Assembly (NCBI RefSeq): GCF_029360805.1
Contig: NZ_JARKNC010000008.1
Span: 513,616-577,615, forward strand
Length of the DNA stretch: 64,000 nucleotides
Source: Daejeonella sp. JGW-45
GTDB lineage: Bacteria; Bacteroidota; Bacteroidia; Sphingobacteriales; Sphingobacteriaceae
Direction: 5' to 3'
The notes under the pieces were generated by a model. It had not been told where the DNA came from, made no database searches, and saw only the letters and a list, made by a program, of their open reading frames with translations. Shown one piece after another: positions 1 to 8,848 of this stretch; the first letter of the stretch is position 1; each line of letters starts with the position of its first letter. Both the position numbers and the translations under genes were made by a program.

Positions 1-1
1 G

Positions 2-1255
2 GCCAGGTGGCAATCTGAAAAAGATCTCGTGGACTCGATCAACACTCAAAGCGAAATGATCGAAAATTATAAGCTTGAGGCTGATCAGGCTGAGCGGGCT
101 GGCGATTATGGCAAAGTAGCTGAGTTGCGTTACGGTAAGATCAAGGAAGCGCAGGATAAAACCGCAGAGCTTAAAAAGCAATTGGAAGAGACGCAGTCAG
201 ACAACCGGATGCTTAAAGAGGAAGTAACTTCAGACGATATTGCCGGGGTTGTGTCAAGATGGACGGGGATCCCGATCACCAAGATGATCCAGAGTGAACG
301 CGAGAAGCTTCTTCAAATGGAGAAGGAACTGCACAAACGCGTTGCTGGTCAGGATGAAGCTATTGAAGCCATCTCTGACGCAATCAGACGGTCAAGAGCG
401 GGCCTGCAGGATAAACGCAAGCCCATCGGCTCATTTATCTTCCTGGGTACCACGGGCGTAGGCAAAACCGAACTTGCCAAAGCGCTTGCCGACTATCTCT
501 TTAATGATGAGCACGCCATGATCAGAATTGATATGAGCGAGTACCAGGAACGGCATGCAGTTTCCAGGTTAATTGGTGCGCCTCCCGGATACGTTGGCTA
601 CGATGAGGGCGGACAATTAACAGAAGCCGTACGCAGAAAGCCGTATTCGGTTATTCTTCTCGATGAGATTGAAAAAGCCCATCCTGATGTATTCAATATC
701 CTTCTTCAGGTTCTCGACGATGGAAGGCTGACTGACAATAAAGGCCGTGTGGTAGATTTCAAGAACACAATCATCATTATGACCTCTAATATTGGCTCGC
801 ATCTGATCCAGGAAAACTTCAAAGAACTGGATGAGTTAAACCGTGAGGGAATTATTGCTAAGACCAAGAGCGAGCTATTTGAATTGCTTAAGCAGACAAT
901 CCGCCCTGAGTTTTTAAACAGGATCGATGAACTCATCATGTTTACACCGCTAAACCGCGAAGAGTTAAGGGATATTGTATCGCTCCAGTTCAGAGGCGTG
1001 CAGGACACGTTAGCCGAAATGGGTATAGAGATAGAAGCATCCGAAGAGGCCCTTGACTGGCTTGCGCAGTTGGGCTATGATCCGCAATTCGGGGCGCGGC
1101 CACTGAAACGGGTTATCCAGAAACGAATTCTGAATGAACTTTCAAAAGACATTCTATCTGGCAAAGTGGACAAGGAAAGCAAGATCAAACTGGATATGTT
1201 CGATAATCAGTTCGTCTTCCTTAACACTGATAAGACTACGGCAGAAGGCGAATAA
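2..1255 (+). CDS. clpB: ClpB disaggregase, C-terminal part (5' truncated by window edge)
   Basis: The reading frame is open to the left edge, so the gene starts outside the window; about 417 C-terminal residues are visible. It begins in the coiled-coil middle domain and runs through the second AAA+ domain. Walker A reads GTTGVGKTELAKA and Walker B VILLDEIEKAH, followed by the C-terminal D2-small domain with FGARPLKRVIQK. ClpB is a hexameric ATPase that pulls proteins out of aggregates together with DnaK. An in-frame GTG at 29 is not a real start because conserved sequence continues upstream. A strong terminator follows the stop. Confidence 0.97.
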   Translation, partial: ARWQSEKDLVDSINTQSEMIENYKLEADQAERAGDYGKVAELRYGKIKEAQDKTAELKKQLEETQSDNRMLKEEVTSDDIAGVVSRWTGIPITKMIQSEREKLLQMEKELHKRVAGQDEAIEAISDAIRRSRAGLQDKRKPIGSFIFLGTTGVGKTELAKALADYLFNDEHAMIRIDMSEYQERHAVSRLIGAPPGYVGYDEGGQLTEAVRRKPYSVILLDEIEKAHPDVFNILLQVLDDGRLTDNKGRVVDFKNTIIIMTSNIGSHLIQENFKELDELNREGIIAKTKSELFELLKQTIRPEFLNRIDELIMFTPLNREELRDIVSLQFRGVQDTLAEMGIEIEASEEALDWLAQLGYDPQFGARPLKRVIQKRILNELSKDILSGKVDKESKIKLDMFDNQFVFLNTDKTTAEGE

Positions 1256-1284
1256 CCTTGCACTGCCGGAAAAATTGGCTAAAT

Positions 1285-1320
1285 AAAAAAGCAGCTTTGA
1301 CTGGTCAAAGCTGCTTTTTT
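1285..1320. terminator. Bidirectional terminator between clpB and csp
   Basis: A perfect inverted repeat with an 11-bp core, GCAGCTTTGAC, and a 2-bp centre is flanked by A6 on one side and T6 on the other. It therefore ends transcription of clpB on the plus strand and of the convergent cold-shock gene on the minus strand. Confidence 0.9.
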
Positions 1321-1349
1321 ATTAGGATGTGTTTTTAAAGTATGTGAAA

Positions 1350-1538
1350 TTAAGCCAATCTCACGTTAACAGCGCTCAGGCCTTTTTTGCCTTCTTCTAC
1401 TTCGAATTCTACTTTATCATTTTGTCTTATATCCTGTTTAAGTCCACTTACGTGAACGAAGATTTCTTTGCCATCCTCTTGGGTGATAAATCCGAATCCT
1501 TTAGACTCGTTGAAAAATTTTACTGTACCAGTTTCCAT
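1350..1538 (-). CDS. Cold-shock protein, CspA family
   Basis: This 62-residue single-domain protein is the standard length for CspA-type RNA chaperones. RNP1 is KGFGFIT (residues 13-19) and RNP2 is IFVHV, the aromatic single-stranded nucleic-acid binding surface of the five-stranded OB barrel. Such proteins melt RNA secondary structure in the cytosol. It is convergent with clpB and shares its terminator. The 160-bp upstream gap is AT-rich and could hold a leader, but no clear promoter was found. It is one of three cold-shock-domain genes in the window, with those at 47429 and 48005. Confidence 0.95.
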   Translation of the reverse strand: METGTVKFFNESKGFGFITQEDGKEIFVHVSGLKQDIRQNDKVEFEVEEGKKGLSAVNVRLA

Positions 1539-1700
1539 TAAATTAATTGTTTAGTTACTAAAATAGTTTAAGTGTTTCTGCAAATTAGTGATTTAATTGC
1601 AATAATTAAATATATAAAAATGATATTTATTATCTGATACCGATTTAGTTCCATGTCACTAAAACATAGATCTGCCGGTCTCTGTCACTGACTACCCGCC

Positions 1701-2777
1701 TCAATTACTTAAGCATTCATCAACGATACTTTGAAGTACCTTCTCCTTATTGAAGAACTCTGAAAGTAATTTAAACTGATTTATTGTCCGATCCAGGTTC
1801 TGTTCCGGATAAGCCACCGGATAATAAACACTTCCGTTCAGATAGTCGGCCAGAAATCTAAGTGCCTGCATATAGATCAGATACTTCCCTGAGAAGAGAA
1901 TAAGATCTTTTTCAATTGGGGTCAGTATTGATCCCATCTCCTTCAAATACCCCTTAATGATTGCCTCGAAATACTCCTGCCTGATGAATATCTTATCAGT
2001 GTCGGGTTCATTTTCAGAAAACGGACATAGATATGTACGCATCATATCGCCCAGGTCTGAAATGAATTTTCCAGCCATCAGCGTATCCAGATCGATGACG
2101 CAAATACCCTCGTTGGTATCTTTGTCAAACAGCATATTACTGATCTTTGTATCATGGTGCATTACCCGGTCAGGAAATTCGGGAGAGTCTTTATATGAAT
2201 TGAAATAGTCGACAATAAAACTATGCCTTAATGCCTGTTCAATTTGCACGGATGCTTTTGATCTAAGTTCAGCATGTGCGTTCTGCAGTGCTTCCTTAAA
2301 CTGATCGTATCTGAGATTCAGGTCATGAAAACCCGGTATGCTGGGCTTTAGCAGTGAGGTTTCAAACCCGTCGAGCAGCTTACTGAGCCTTCCGAATTGC
2401 ACTGCAGCTTCGAAGGCTTGACGCGGATCGTTCAGTGTTTCATATGCGATAGAATTAGGAATATACTTTGTCAGGCGCCAGTAAGTCTCGTCCACGAATG
2501 CCATCTCCTCCCCCCTAATCGTAGGGATACAGCTAACAAAAAGATATGACGGGTAATGGTCTTTGAGATATTTAGCGACCAAACGAACGTTCTCAGCAAT
2601 TATCAGAGGCTCCCTGAAAACATTTTGATTAATACTTTGAAGGATAAGTCGGTCTGTTTCTCCAGCGATGGAGATGAGATAAGTAGAATTTATATGCCCT
2701 GTCCCGAACTTCTTCGAGGTAATCTCGTCGGCACTATAGCCGTATTCAGCTAATACTTTCTTTGTTACACTATTCAT
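1701..2777 (-). CDS. Phosphotransferase (APH fold), N-acetylhexosamine 1-kinase-like
   Basis: The 358-residue protein has the aminoglycoside-phosphotransferase/choline-kinase fold. The catalytic loop reads MHHDTKISNMLFD (H-x-D-x4-N) and the metal-binding motif VIDLDT follows about 20 residues later. Length and layout resemble NahK-type kinases, which phosphorylate GlcNAc/GalNAc at C1, rather than antibiotic-modifying enzymes. It lies 53 bp downstream of a membrane protein on the same strand, and the two are likely co-transcribed as uptake plus phosphorylation. The fold is seen in the sequence; the hexosamine substrate is inferred from family resemblance and context only. Confidence 0.75.
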   Translation of the reverse strand: MNSVTKKVLAEYGYSADEITSKKFGTGHINSTYLISIAGETDRLILQSINQNVFREPLIIAENVRLVAKYLKDHYPSYLFVSCIPTIRGEEMAFVDETYWRLTKYIPNSIAYETLNDPRQAFEAAVQFGRLSKLLDGFETSLLKPSIPGFHDLNLRYDQFKEALQNAHAELRSKASVQIEQALRHSFIVDYFNSYKDSPEFPDRVMHHDTKISNMLFDKDTNEGICVIDLDTLMAGKFISDLGDMMRTYLCPFSENEPDTDKIFIRQEYFEAIIKGYLKEMGSILTPIEKDLILFSGKYLIYMQALRFLADYLNGSVYYPVAYPEQNLDRTINQFKLLSEFFNKEKVLQSIVDECLSN

Positions 2778-2830
2778 TCAATAAATTTCGGTGAATCTAA
2801 GAAACTTCGTTAATGTTATTCTAAAATAAG

Positions 2831-4120
2831 CTAAGCTGATTTGGGCTTCAATATAATTGCACGGTATTTATTCATGAAATAAATTGTGGAGAATATGGTT
2901 AATGCCAGTCCTGCTGCGGACAAAATCATTACGCTGTTGGAAAAGAACGTTACCCAGTTAAGCTTCACTTTAAATATTTCCTTAGTCATGAGCACCCCTA
3001 CGCTGCCTGTATAACCGAAAGAATCTGCAAGATAAATCAGAAAACCGACATTCCCGGCATGCTTAAAAGTAGCAATAAGGCGATCGAAAAAGACAGAATT
3101 AAACGGAATATATACCATGTACAGCCCCAATCCCACAAGAGTCATCCACCAGAAGGGGGAAAGAAGCCCGACGATAAATATATAAGAAGAGAGACCCGCC
3201 ATTATAAAACCGATCGATATAAAAAGATGTGATAACATAAAAGCTTTGAAACTGTCTTTAATGAGCACCATACTTCCCACCAGGATAAGAACAACAATTG
3301 TGATTGGGATCTCGGTTTGGGCAAACAACTCGGGTTTATCAAAGAAGCCCATCTCCTTCCACATTTCAGCGCCAAAATTGTCGCGGATATCCCTGAAGAT
3401 CGTGGCAAAACAATAGATAAGAATACATGCAATCAGGCCCGGCAGAAACAATTTAAGAAAGGCCCGTCTGTCTTCAGCGGCCATTGGTTCGCGATGAGTT
3501 CTGGCTGCAATGTCCTGCTGGTCGGGTTGAGGGATCTTTTCCATCATATAAACAAACACAAGCAGAGGCCCGGCGAAAACCAGTCCGGTGTAAAAAGGAA
3601 CCCAAAACTCCGAAATCCCAAAAGTAACGAGGAGCCAGGCGCCAACAGTTTTAACAAAACCGGAAGCAAAAATAAAACTTACCGCAAGGGTTGCCCCGAT
3701 GAAGTCGGTGCTGCGGCGCCCTTCTACATACGAAAAGACAACACCCCAGAGCATGCCTAAAGGAAAGCCGTTTATAAATAGAAATGCAATATTATATGGT
3801 GGCGGGACCATCGCGAAAAACAACCAGCTTAACCAGGAAATGGCAGTAAGCAGGATTATGATCTTACCCCTGCCGCTTCGCTTTAATTCTGATATATATT
3901 TAATGCCGTAAAACTTTGCGAGCATATAACCCAGCATCTGGCTCAACACAAGGATTGTCTTATAACTGTAACCGCCGATTAGGATACCGTCGAAAGTTGC
4001 TACAGTGAACGACTTTCTGAAACCGAAAACCATTGTGTAGGTTAGGAAAACTGTTATTGCTGAGTAAATACCAATTTGCAGACCCGTTCCTTTAATGTGT
4101 TTGGGATTAAATAGAATCAC
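2831..4120 (-). CDS. DUF5690 family membrane protein, MFS-like
   Basis: The 429-residue protein is almost wholly hydrophobic, with roughly ten to twelve membrane segments and a charged central loop around residues 210-225, as in major-facilitator transporters. The N-terminal FRKSFTVATF stretch and overall pattern fit the Bacteroidota DUF5690 family. Substrate is unknown. The kinase gene directly downstream suggests import of a sugar that is then phosphorylated. The upstream region (4121-4302) shows no recognisable promoter. The long antisense frame at 3317-3760 is a shadow. Confidence 0.75.
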   Translation of the reverse strand: MILFNPKHIKGTGLQIGIYSAITVFLTYTMVFGFRKSFTVATFDGILIGGYSYKTILVLSQMLGYMLAKFYGIKYISELKRSGRGKIIILLTAISWLSWLFFAMVPPPYNIAFLFINGFPLGMLWGVVFSYVEGRRSTDFIGATLAVSFIFASGFVKTVGAWLLVTFGISEFWVPFYTGLVFAGPLLVFVYMMEKIPQPDQQDIAARTHREPMAAEDRRAFLKLFLPGLIACILIYCFATIFRDIRDNFGAEMWKEMGFFDKPELFAQTEIPITIVVLILVGSMVLIKDSFKAFMLSHLFISIGFIMAGLSSYIFIVGLLSPFWWMTLVGLGLYMVYIPFNSVFFDRLIATFKHAGNVGFLIYLADSFGYTGSVGVLMTKEIFKVKLNWVTFFSNSVMILSAAGLALTIFSTIYFMNKYRAIILKPKSA

Positions 4121-4302
4121 GATACAGGTAATAGTTAAACATCAATCTCCATTGATTGAAAAAGGAAGGTAATAAACCTTTTTCAATTGTATCTCCTCAA
4201 TGAGTTGTTCAAGCTCCAGAAAATAAAAGCCTATTCTTTATCTGCCTGTTTCTAAGCTCAATAGACTTGAAAGCACAGGATGAAGAAGCGCTCAGGCAAA
4301 AC

Positions 4303-4340
4303 AAAAAGGTTATTCCCCATGTTTGGAAAATAACCTTTTT
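4303..4340 (-). terminator. Terminator of the small hydrophilic gene at 4376
   Basis: AAAAAGGTTATT pairs with AATAACCTTTTT across a 14-nt loop. It lies 35 bp beyond the stop codon of the minus-strand gene and has T-runs on both strands. Confidence 0.75.
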
Positions 4341-4375
4341 GATCAGCCTGATGGAATCGTACCGGGTTCAGGTAT

Positions 4376-4657
4376 CTATTCATCCAGATCCTGCTCGTCT
4401 TTACGCTTGTTGGGATCAACCTCATTTGGAGCGTAGCTCCCGCCTTCATACTTCTGCTTCCCGAGCATGTGATTTTCTTCGTTTTCGCGAATACCGCGCA
4501 CATTAGCTTCAGGAACCTTCGCGCGCTCAACCATTTCATGAAAGCTGCCTTTTGGTTCTCTCTCAATTCCGCCCGCCCCGCCCAGGGTTCCGTTATTATT
4601 TCTTGAATTATCAGAATTCTTTTCTGTAAATCCGCTTTTTCTGTCTTGTGTTGCCAT
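4376..4657 (-). CDS. Small hydrophilic conserved-type protein, unknown function
   Basis: The 93-residue product has no signal peptide, membrane segment or cysteine. It is rich in Asn, Gly, Glu and Lys and likely mostly disordered, with a more structured central piece (SFHEMVERAKVPEANVRG). I do not recognise a characterised family. It was chosen over the overlapping 143-codon frame (4258-4689) because its composition is protein-like, it starts at a good ATG and it ends before the terminator at 4303. Its size and charge resemble small general-stress proteins, but this is only an impression. Confidence 0.6.
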   Translation of the reverse strand: MATQDRKSGFTEKNSDNSRNNNGTLGGAGGIEREPKGSFHEMVERAKVPEANVRGIRENEENHMLGKQKYEGGSYAPNEVDPNKRKDEQDLDE

Positions 4658-4720
4658 GACGTTAAATTTATACTAATACAACACACCAAAATCAGGATTG
4701 TTCAAAACACGTTCAGACAA

Positions 4721-4945
4721 CTATTGAGGTTTGGGACCTCTTTTGTAAATTATTAAGCCGTTAAGAAAATTTCGCAGGATCTGATCACCACAGGGTTTGA
4801 AATTTTCGTGCTCTTTATTACGGAATATTGCTGCAAGTTCGGATTTAGTGATCGCAAAATCCACCAGCTTCAGTATTTCTATTATTTCCTGGTCGTTAAG
4901 CTTCAGCGCTACCCGAAGCTTCTTCATGATATCATTATTGCTCAT
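4721..4945 (-). CDS. DUF1456 family protein, YehS-like single repeat
   Basis: The 74 residues (start MSNNDIMKKLRVALKLND, then FKPCGDQILRNFLNGLI near residue 50) match one DUF1456 repeat. E. coli YehS carries two such repeats; this copy carries one, the short form I associate with Bacteroidota. Function is unknown. The start codon lies 2 bp after the stop of the DEAD-box helicase gene, so the two are almost certainly co-transcribed. That placement suggests an RNA-related role, which is inference. Confidence 0.8.
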   Translation of the reverse strand: MSNNDIMKKLRVALKLNDQEIIEILKLVDFAITKSELAAIFRNKEHENFKPCGDQILRNFLNGLIIYKRGPKPQ

Positions 4946-4947
4946 AT

Positions 4948-6249
4948 TTATCTTGAAATTTCAATTTTAACTCGTCGGTTTTTGATCTTCTCGTTACGGA
5001 TGAGCTCTAATACCTTTTCAACCTTAGCTCTGCGTACTGCTGCATAAGAAGAAAAATCCTGCACTTCAATCAGCCCGAGCTCATCTTTCTGAAGCTTCCC
5101 CTTTTTCATTAAAAGTCCGACAATGTCAATTTTGTTTATTTTGTCTTTTTTCCCTGCTCCGATATATAGTGTAATCCAGGGTGTATTAGCAGGAGTCTTT
5201 AAATTGAGCGACAGATTCCCAGGCTCCGCCTTACCCATTAAGAATGCAGGTTTCTCATCCTCAGTAAGAATTACATAGGCAGTCCCTGCCGCATTCATTC
5301 GGGCTGTCCGTCCGTTTCGGTGAAGGAAAGCTTCTTCGTTATGAGGTAACTGATAATGCACCACATTTTCTATCTCGGGAATATCCAGTCCGCGTGAGGC
5401 AAGGTCGGTGGTTATAAGAATCCTGTAACTGCCGTTTCTAAACTTCAATAAAGATTTTTCACGCTCGTCCTGCTCCATTCCCCCATGAAAAACACCATGA
5501 TCCAAGCCCATATCATGCAATACGTCACTAATACGGTCCACCGCCTCACGATGATTGCAGAAAACCAGGGTTGATCTGTCACCGATAGTGCAAATCAGCG
5601 CGAACAGGCTTTCCAGTTTATCTGCGGCTTCAGAAATAATGTATTTGATCTTAAGATCTGGTATCACATTACTATCCTTCAGGAAATTAACTTCAAGGGG
5701 ATTCTCTATTCCGACAAACGAGGGCAGTTCCTCCATTCGGGTTGCTGAAGTAAGAATTCTACGTTTGAGATTTTTAAATCTGCTGATTATGAAGTCCATA
5801 TCTTCCTCGAATCCAAATTCCAGGGCCTTATCAAACTCATCTAATATAAGTACGTGAACGGACCCTGGAACAAAGTTTTCATGTTGAATATGATAGGCAA
5901 TACGCCCGGGGGTGCCGATCAATACCGCAGGCGGTTGAATAAAATTATTCTTTTCTACTTTGACAGGATGACCTCCATAACAACAATTCACTTTATACCC
6001 GGTACCCATAGCTCTGAAAACCTGCTCTATTTGTAAGGCTAATTCCCTCGATGGTACCAGGATCATAGCCTGCACACCTGGCTTATCCGGATCGAGCAGG
6101 GAAAGAACCGGAAGCAAAAAAGCCAGTGTTTTGCCAGATCCTGTTGGAGAAAGAAGTACTACGTCACTCTTTAATGATGCCTTGATAGCAGCACGCTGCA
6201 TTTCGTTAAGAGCTGTGATTTTTAAATTCCCCAGTACTTTGTCTATCAT
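4948..6249 (-). CDS. DEAD-box RNA helicase, DbpA-like
   Basis: The 433-residue helicase has Q-motif-like LNEMQRAAI, Walker A SPTGSGKT, PSRELA, TPGR, motif II DEFD (a variant of DEAD), motif III SAT, and C-terminal helicase motifs including TTDLASRGLDIP and HRNGRTAR. The final 75 residues (ITLYIGAGKKDKINKIDIV onward) match the DbpA-type RNA-binding domain, which in E. coli DbpA recognises 23S rRNA hairpin 92. A role in large-subunit assembly is therefore likely. A perfect -7 element (6254-6261) sits just before the start codon, implying a very short leader. Confidence 0.9.
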   Translation of the reverse strand: MIDKVLGNLKITALNEMQRAAIKASLKSDVVLLSPTGSGKTLAFLLPVLSLLDPDKPGVQAMILVPSRELALQIEQVFRAMGTGYKVNCCYGGHPVKVEKNNFIQPPAVLIGTPGRIAYHIQHENFVPGSVHVLILDEFDKALEFGFEEDMDFIISRFKNLKRRILTSATRMEELPSFVGIENPLEVNFLKDSNVIPDLKIKYIISEAADKLESLFALICTIGDRSTLVFCNHREAVDRISDVLHDMGLDHGVFHGGMEQDEREKSLLKFRNGSYRILITTDLASRGLDIPEIENVVHYQLPHNEEAFLHRNGRTARMNAAGTAYVILTEDEKPAFLMGKAEPGNLSLNLKTPANTPWITLYIGAGKKDKINKIDIVGLLMKKGKLQKDELGLIEVQDFSSYAAVRRAKVEKVLELIRNEKIKNRRVKIEISR

Positions 6250-6253
6250 GATG

Positions 6254-6261
6254 CAAAGGTA
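6254..6261 (-). promoter_or_regulatory. -7 element for the DEAD-box helicase gene
   Basis: TACCTTTG on the minus strand, followed by C, matches the Bacteroidota primary-sigma -7 consensus TAnnTTTG. No TTTG is found at the usual -33 distance. The start codon is about 5 bp away, so the transcript would be nearly leaderless. Confidence 0.45.
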
Positions 6262-6398
6262 GTGCTTTCCGCGCGTGCCCTGCTACGCTTATCATCACTA
6301 AAAAGTGGGCTTTTATTTTACGGCGACCAGTGTGAAGCAGGAATTTTCCTTATTTTCGCTGGAAGGAAAACAAACTCTCAATACTTACGTTTTCAAAC

Positions 6399-7280
6399 AT
6401 GATTAAGAAAATATTCCCTTTGTTTCTTCTTACAGGCACGCTTTATTTTGCTGCCTGCCAATCCAATTCTAAGTCGATAGTGTCTACCGACAGCCTCAAT
6501 GTTCAAACTTCTGGCGATACTTCTTCGCAGGATATTGCAGCCGATGAAAAAGTTGTGCAACAAAAAGGGGGTAAAATTGCCAGTGCCGCCGAGATACTCG
6601 CGAGGCCCCAGGTACCGATACTTTGTTACCACCAGATTAGAAACTGGACAGCCTCAGATGGGAAAGTTGGCAAAGATTATATTGTTCCGGTAGCGGAGTT
6701 TAAGTCGCAAATGAAAATGCTGGCAGATAGTGGCTACAATACTATCCTTCCGGACCAGCTTTATAATTATCTCGCATACGGGGCTAAATTACCTGAAAAG
6801 CCTATCATGCTTACGTTCGATGACACAAAGCTCGATCAATGGACGGTTGCAATTCCTGAGTTGAAAAAATATGGATTTAAAGGAGTGTTTTTCATCATGA
6901 CTGTTTCTCTGGGCCGGCCCAACTATCTGAGTAAAGACCAGGTAAAACAGATGTCAGACGCGGGACACATTATAGGGTCTCATACCTACGACCATCAGAA
7001 CGTTAAGAAGTACCAGGGTGACGACTGGGTAACGCAAATTGAGAAGCCGACCAAGACTTTACAGGAAGTTACGGGTAAGGATATAAAATATTTTGCTTAT
7101 CCGTTTGGACTTTGGAACAAGGAAGCCATCCCTGAATTAAAAAAGCGCGGATTTAGCTCGGCGTTTATTCTTGCCGAAAAGCGGGACGAGAATGATCCGT
7201 TGTTTACAATTCGTAGAATTATTGCAAGCGGTTATTGGAACACGAAGACGCTCCATAACAGCATTGTAAAAAGTTTCTAA
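6399..7280 (+). CDS. Polysaccharide deacetylase (NodB/CE4) lipoprotein
   Basis: Residues 1-20 form a lipoprotein signal ending in the lipobox YFAAC, so the 293-residue protein is exported and lipid-anchored. The CE4 domain covers about residues 70-290. Motif 1 TFDDT supplies the catalytic and metal-binding aspartates, motif 2 SHTYDHQ the two metal histidines, and motif 3 is FAYPFG. Relatives remove N-acetyl groups from peptidoglycan or extracellular poly-GlcNAc. The first Asp-Asp is followed by Thr instead of the usual Gly. The substrate cannot be read from the sequence. It is transcribed divergently from the helicase. Confidence 0.88.
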   Translation: MIKKIFPLFLLTGTLYFAACQSNSKSIVSTDSLNVQTSGDTSSQDIAADEKVVQQKGGKIASAAEILARPQVPILCYHQIRNWTASDGKVGKDYIVPVAEFKSQMKMLADSGYNTILPDQLYNYLAYGAKLPEKPIMLTFDDTKLDQWTVAIPELKKYGFKGVFFIMTVSLGRPNYLSKDQVKQMSDAGHIIGSHTYDHQNVKKYQGDDWVTQIEKPTKTLQEVTGKDIKYFAYPFGLWNKEAIPELKKRGFSSAFILAEKRDENDPLFTIRRIIASGYWNTKTLHNSIVKSF

Positions 7281-7349
7281 GGGTAACAATTTCATTTGTT
7301 AATATTAGGTAACTCTAATTCAGTTATATTAGTAAATAAAAAACCAGTT

Positions 7350-7862
7350 ATGAAAAGAATATTAATTTTAACCCTGATAGCAGGGCTTATTACCAGTTTT
7401 AATGTATCCGCTCAACAGGATAAAAGCAAAAGGCCAAGTCCTCCTGCTAAAGTTTCACAAACTCTGGCATCTGGTGCAGCTATTTCGATTGATTACAGTC
7501 AACCATCTCTTAAAGGCAGACCTTTGAGCCAATTGGCACCTGAAGGAAAAGTATGGCGTACCGGGGCAAATGAGGCGACAGTATTTGAAACCTCCAGGGA
7601 TGTCAAAATTGAAGGAAAAACTCTCCCGGCAGGGAAGTACAGTGTTTATTCTATTCCTGGTGAAAAGGAGTGGACGATCATTTTCAATAAAACATGGAAT
7701 CAATGGGGAACAGCACACAAAGCGGAGGATGACGTTTTACGGGTTAAGGTGAAGCCAGGTAAAGCGCCTAAATTTGCAGAAGTAATGGCTTTCGACATCA
7801 ATAAGGCGGGTAACGTCTCGCTTACATGGGCAGATACGCAGGTAGATTTTAAAGTACAATAG
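7350..7862 (+). CDS. DUF2911 exported protein
   Basis: The start was set at the ATG at 7350 because it begins a signal peptide (KRILILTLIAGLI, cleavage near VSAQ); the longer in-frame version adds an unlikely N-terminus. The mature ~150 residues match DUF2911: SPPAKVSQTL, IDYSQPSLKGR, VWRTGANEATVF and LPAGKYSVYSIP. This family is widespread in Bacteroidota and predicted to be periplasmic. Its biochemical function is not known. A terminator follows 18 bp after the stop. Confidence 0.88.
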   Translation: MKRILILTLIAGLITSFNVSAQQDKSKRPSPPAKVSQTLASGAAISIDYSQPSLKGRPLSQLAPEGKVWRTGANEATVFETSRDVKIEGKTLPAGKYSVYSIPGEKEWTIIFNKTWNQWGTAHKAEDDVLRVKVKPGKAPKFAEVMAFDINKAGNVSLTWADTQVDFKVQ

Positions 7863-7880
7863 AAAATTTTATTATATTAG

Positions 7881-7914
7881 AAGGGCTTAAGTTGATTACT
7901 TAAGCCCTTTTTTA
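7881..7914 (+). terminator. Terminator after DUF2911 gene
   Basis: AAGGGCTTAAG pairs with CTTAAGCCCTT over a 7-nt loop, followed by a T-run. Confidence 0.85.
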
Positions 7915-7947
7915 TTGCCTGAACTTTTTAAAACTCTTTAAACTTGT

Positions 7948-8847
7948 ATGAAGCTTATTTGCGGTTATATTTTGGTTCTTTTTCTTATTCTTTCGTGTAT
8001 CACCTCATGCAAGTCAGGCTCACAAAACAAAAAACCCAATAACAACTATTTAGATAATGACTTTAAGCCCGACCCGCTTTACCCGGCAGGACAGGTAGAA
8101 CTTATCATCCCATCATCAGGTTCTGATATCTATGGCCTTGCCTATACCGCTGATGGGAAAGGCCCTCACCCTACTGTCATACTTTCACACGGCCTTCCCG
8201 GAAATGAACGGAACCTCGACCTTGCGCAAAGTATAAGACGAGCCGGCTACAATGTGATATTTTACAATTACCGTGGCTCGTGGGGAAGCAAGGGGACATT
8301 TGGTTTTAAGAATTCCATTGACGATGTGGCAGCTGTGCTTGATTATATTACAGATTCGTTAAACAAAGCGACGCTAAGAGTCGACGAAGATCGAATAGCG
8401 CTCTATGGTCATAGTATGGGGGCAAGTTTTTCATTATTTGCTGGCTTGGACGATCCCAGAGTAAAAGGAATTGCCGGCACTTCAGTTTTTAACCCCTATA
8501 CCTTACTGCAGGGTGATGAAGCTAGAGGAAACCTTTTAAGCCTGAAACAATACCTTTTAACTCTCAAAATGCTTAACTGCGATCCGAACGAGTTTCTGAC
8601 TGATATTCTCACCGATGTAGGTCAATATAATATCGCAGACAAGATTTCAAGGTCAAAGAAACCCATACTTATTATCGATGAACACATGAACAACCAGGAG
8701 TTTACGAAATTTAACAAAAAGAAGGACTTTAGTTATAAAATATGGAATACTGACCAGGCTTTTTCGAATCGTCGCGTGGCACTAACTGTAGAAATTAAGA
8801 ATTGGCTGGATGTAACTATTCCGCGTCCGGAAGAACCTGCAGAATAA
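7948..8847 (+). CDS. Alpha/beta-hydrolase lipoprotein, catalytic His apparently replaced
   Basis: The signal segment LVLFLILSCITSC ends in a plausible lipobox. The hydrolase core is clear: oxyanion-loop SHGLPGNERN, FYNYRGSWGS and nucleophile elbow GHSMG (Ser near residue 154). In related hydrolases the catalytic histidine lies near the C-terminus in a DHxFS-type motif; here the aligned stretch reads NTDQAFSNRRVAL, with Gln (codon 8755-8757). The protein may be inactive, use another His, or act in binding. It sits alone between a terminator and a convergent gene, so neighbours give no clue to the substrate. Confidence 0.8.
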   Translation: MKLICGYILVLFLILSCITSCKSGSQNKKPNNNYLDNDFKPDPLYPAGQVELIIPSSGSDIYGLAYTADGKGPHPTVILSHGLPGNERNLDLAQSIRRAGYNVIFYNYRGSWGSKGTFGFKNSIDDVAAVLDYITDSLNKATLRVDEDRIALYGHSMGASFSLFAGLDDPRVKGIAGTSVFNPYTLLQGDEARGNLLSLKQYLLTLKMLNCDPNEFLTDILTDVGQYNIADKISRSKKPILIIDEHMNNQEFTKFNKKKDFSYKIWNTDQAFSNRRVALTVEIKNWLDVTIPRPEEPAE

Positions 8848-8848
8848 C

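Noticed and set aside
29..31. GTG as the start of clpB
   Set aside because: Conserved middle-domain sequence continues in frame to the left edge, so the gene is truncated by the window.
3317..3760. Antisense open frame of 147 codons over the DUF5690 gene
   Set aside because: It lies entirely inside a real membrane-protein gene and the product looks random.
4258..4689. 143-codon frame overlapping the 93-codon small gene
   Set aside because: It runs through the terminator hairpin and its product is a random-looking mix of Cys, Trp and Arg; the 93-codon frame fits better.
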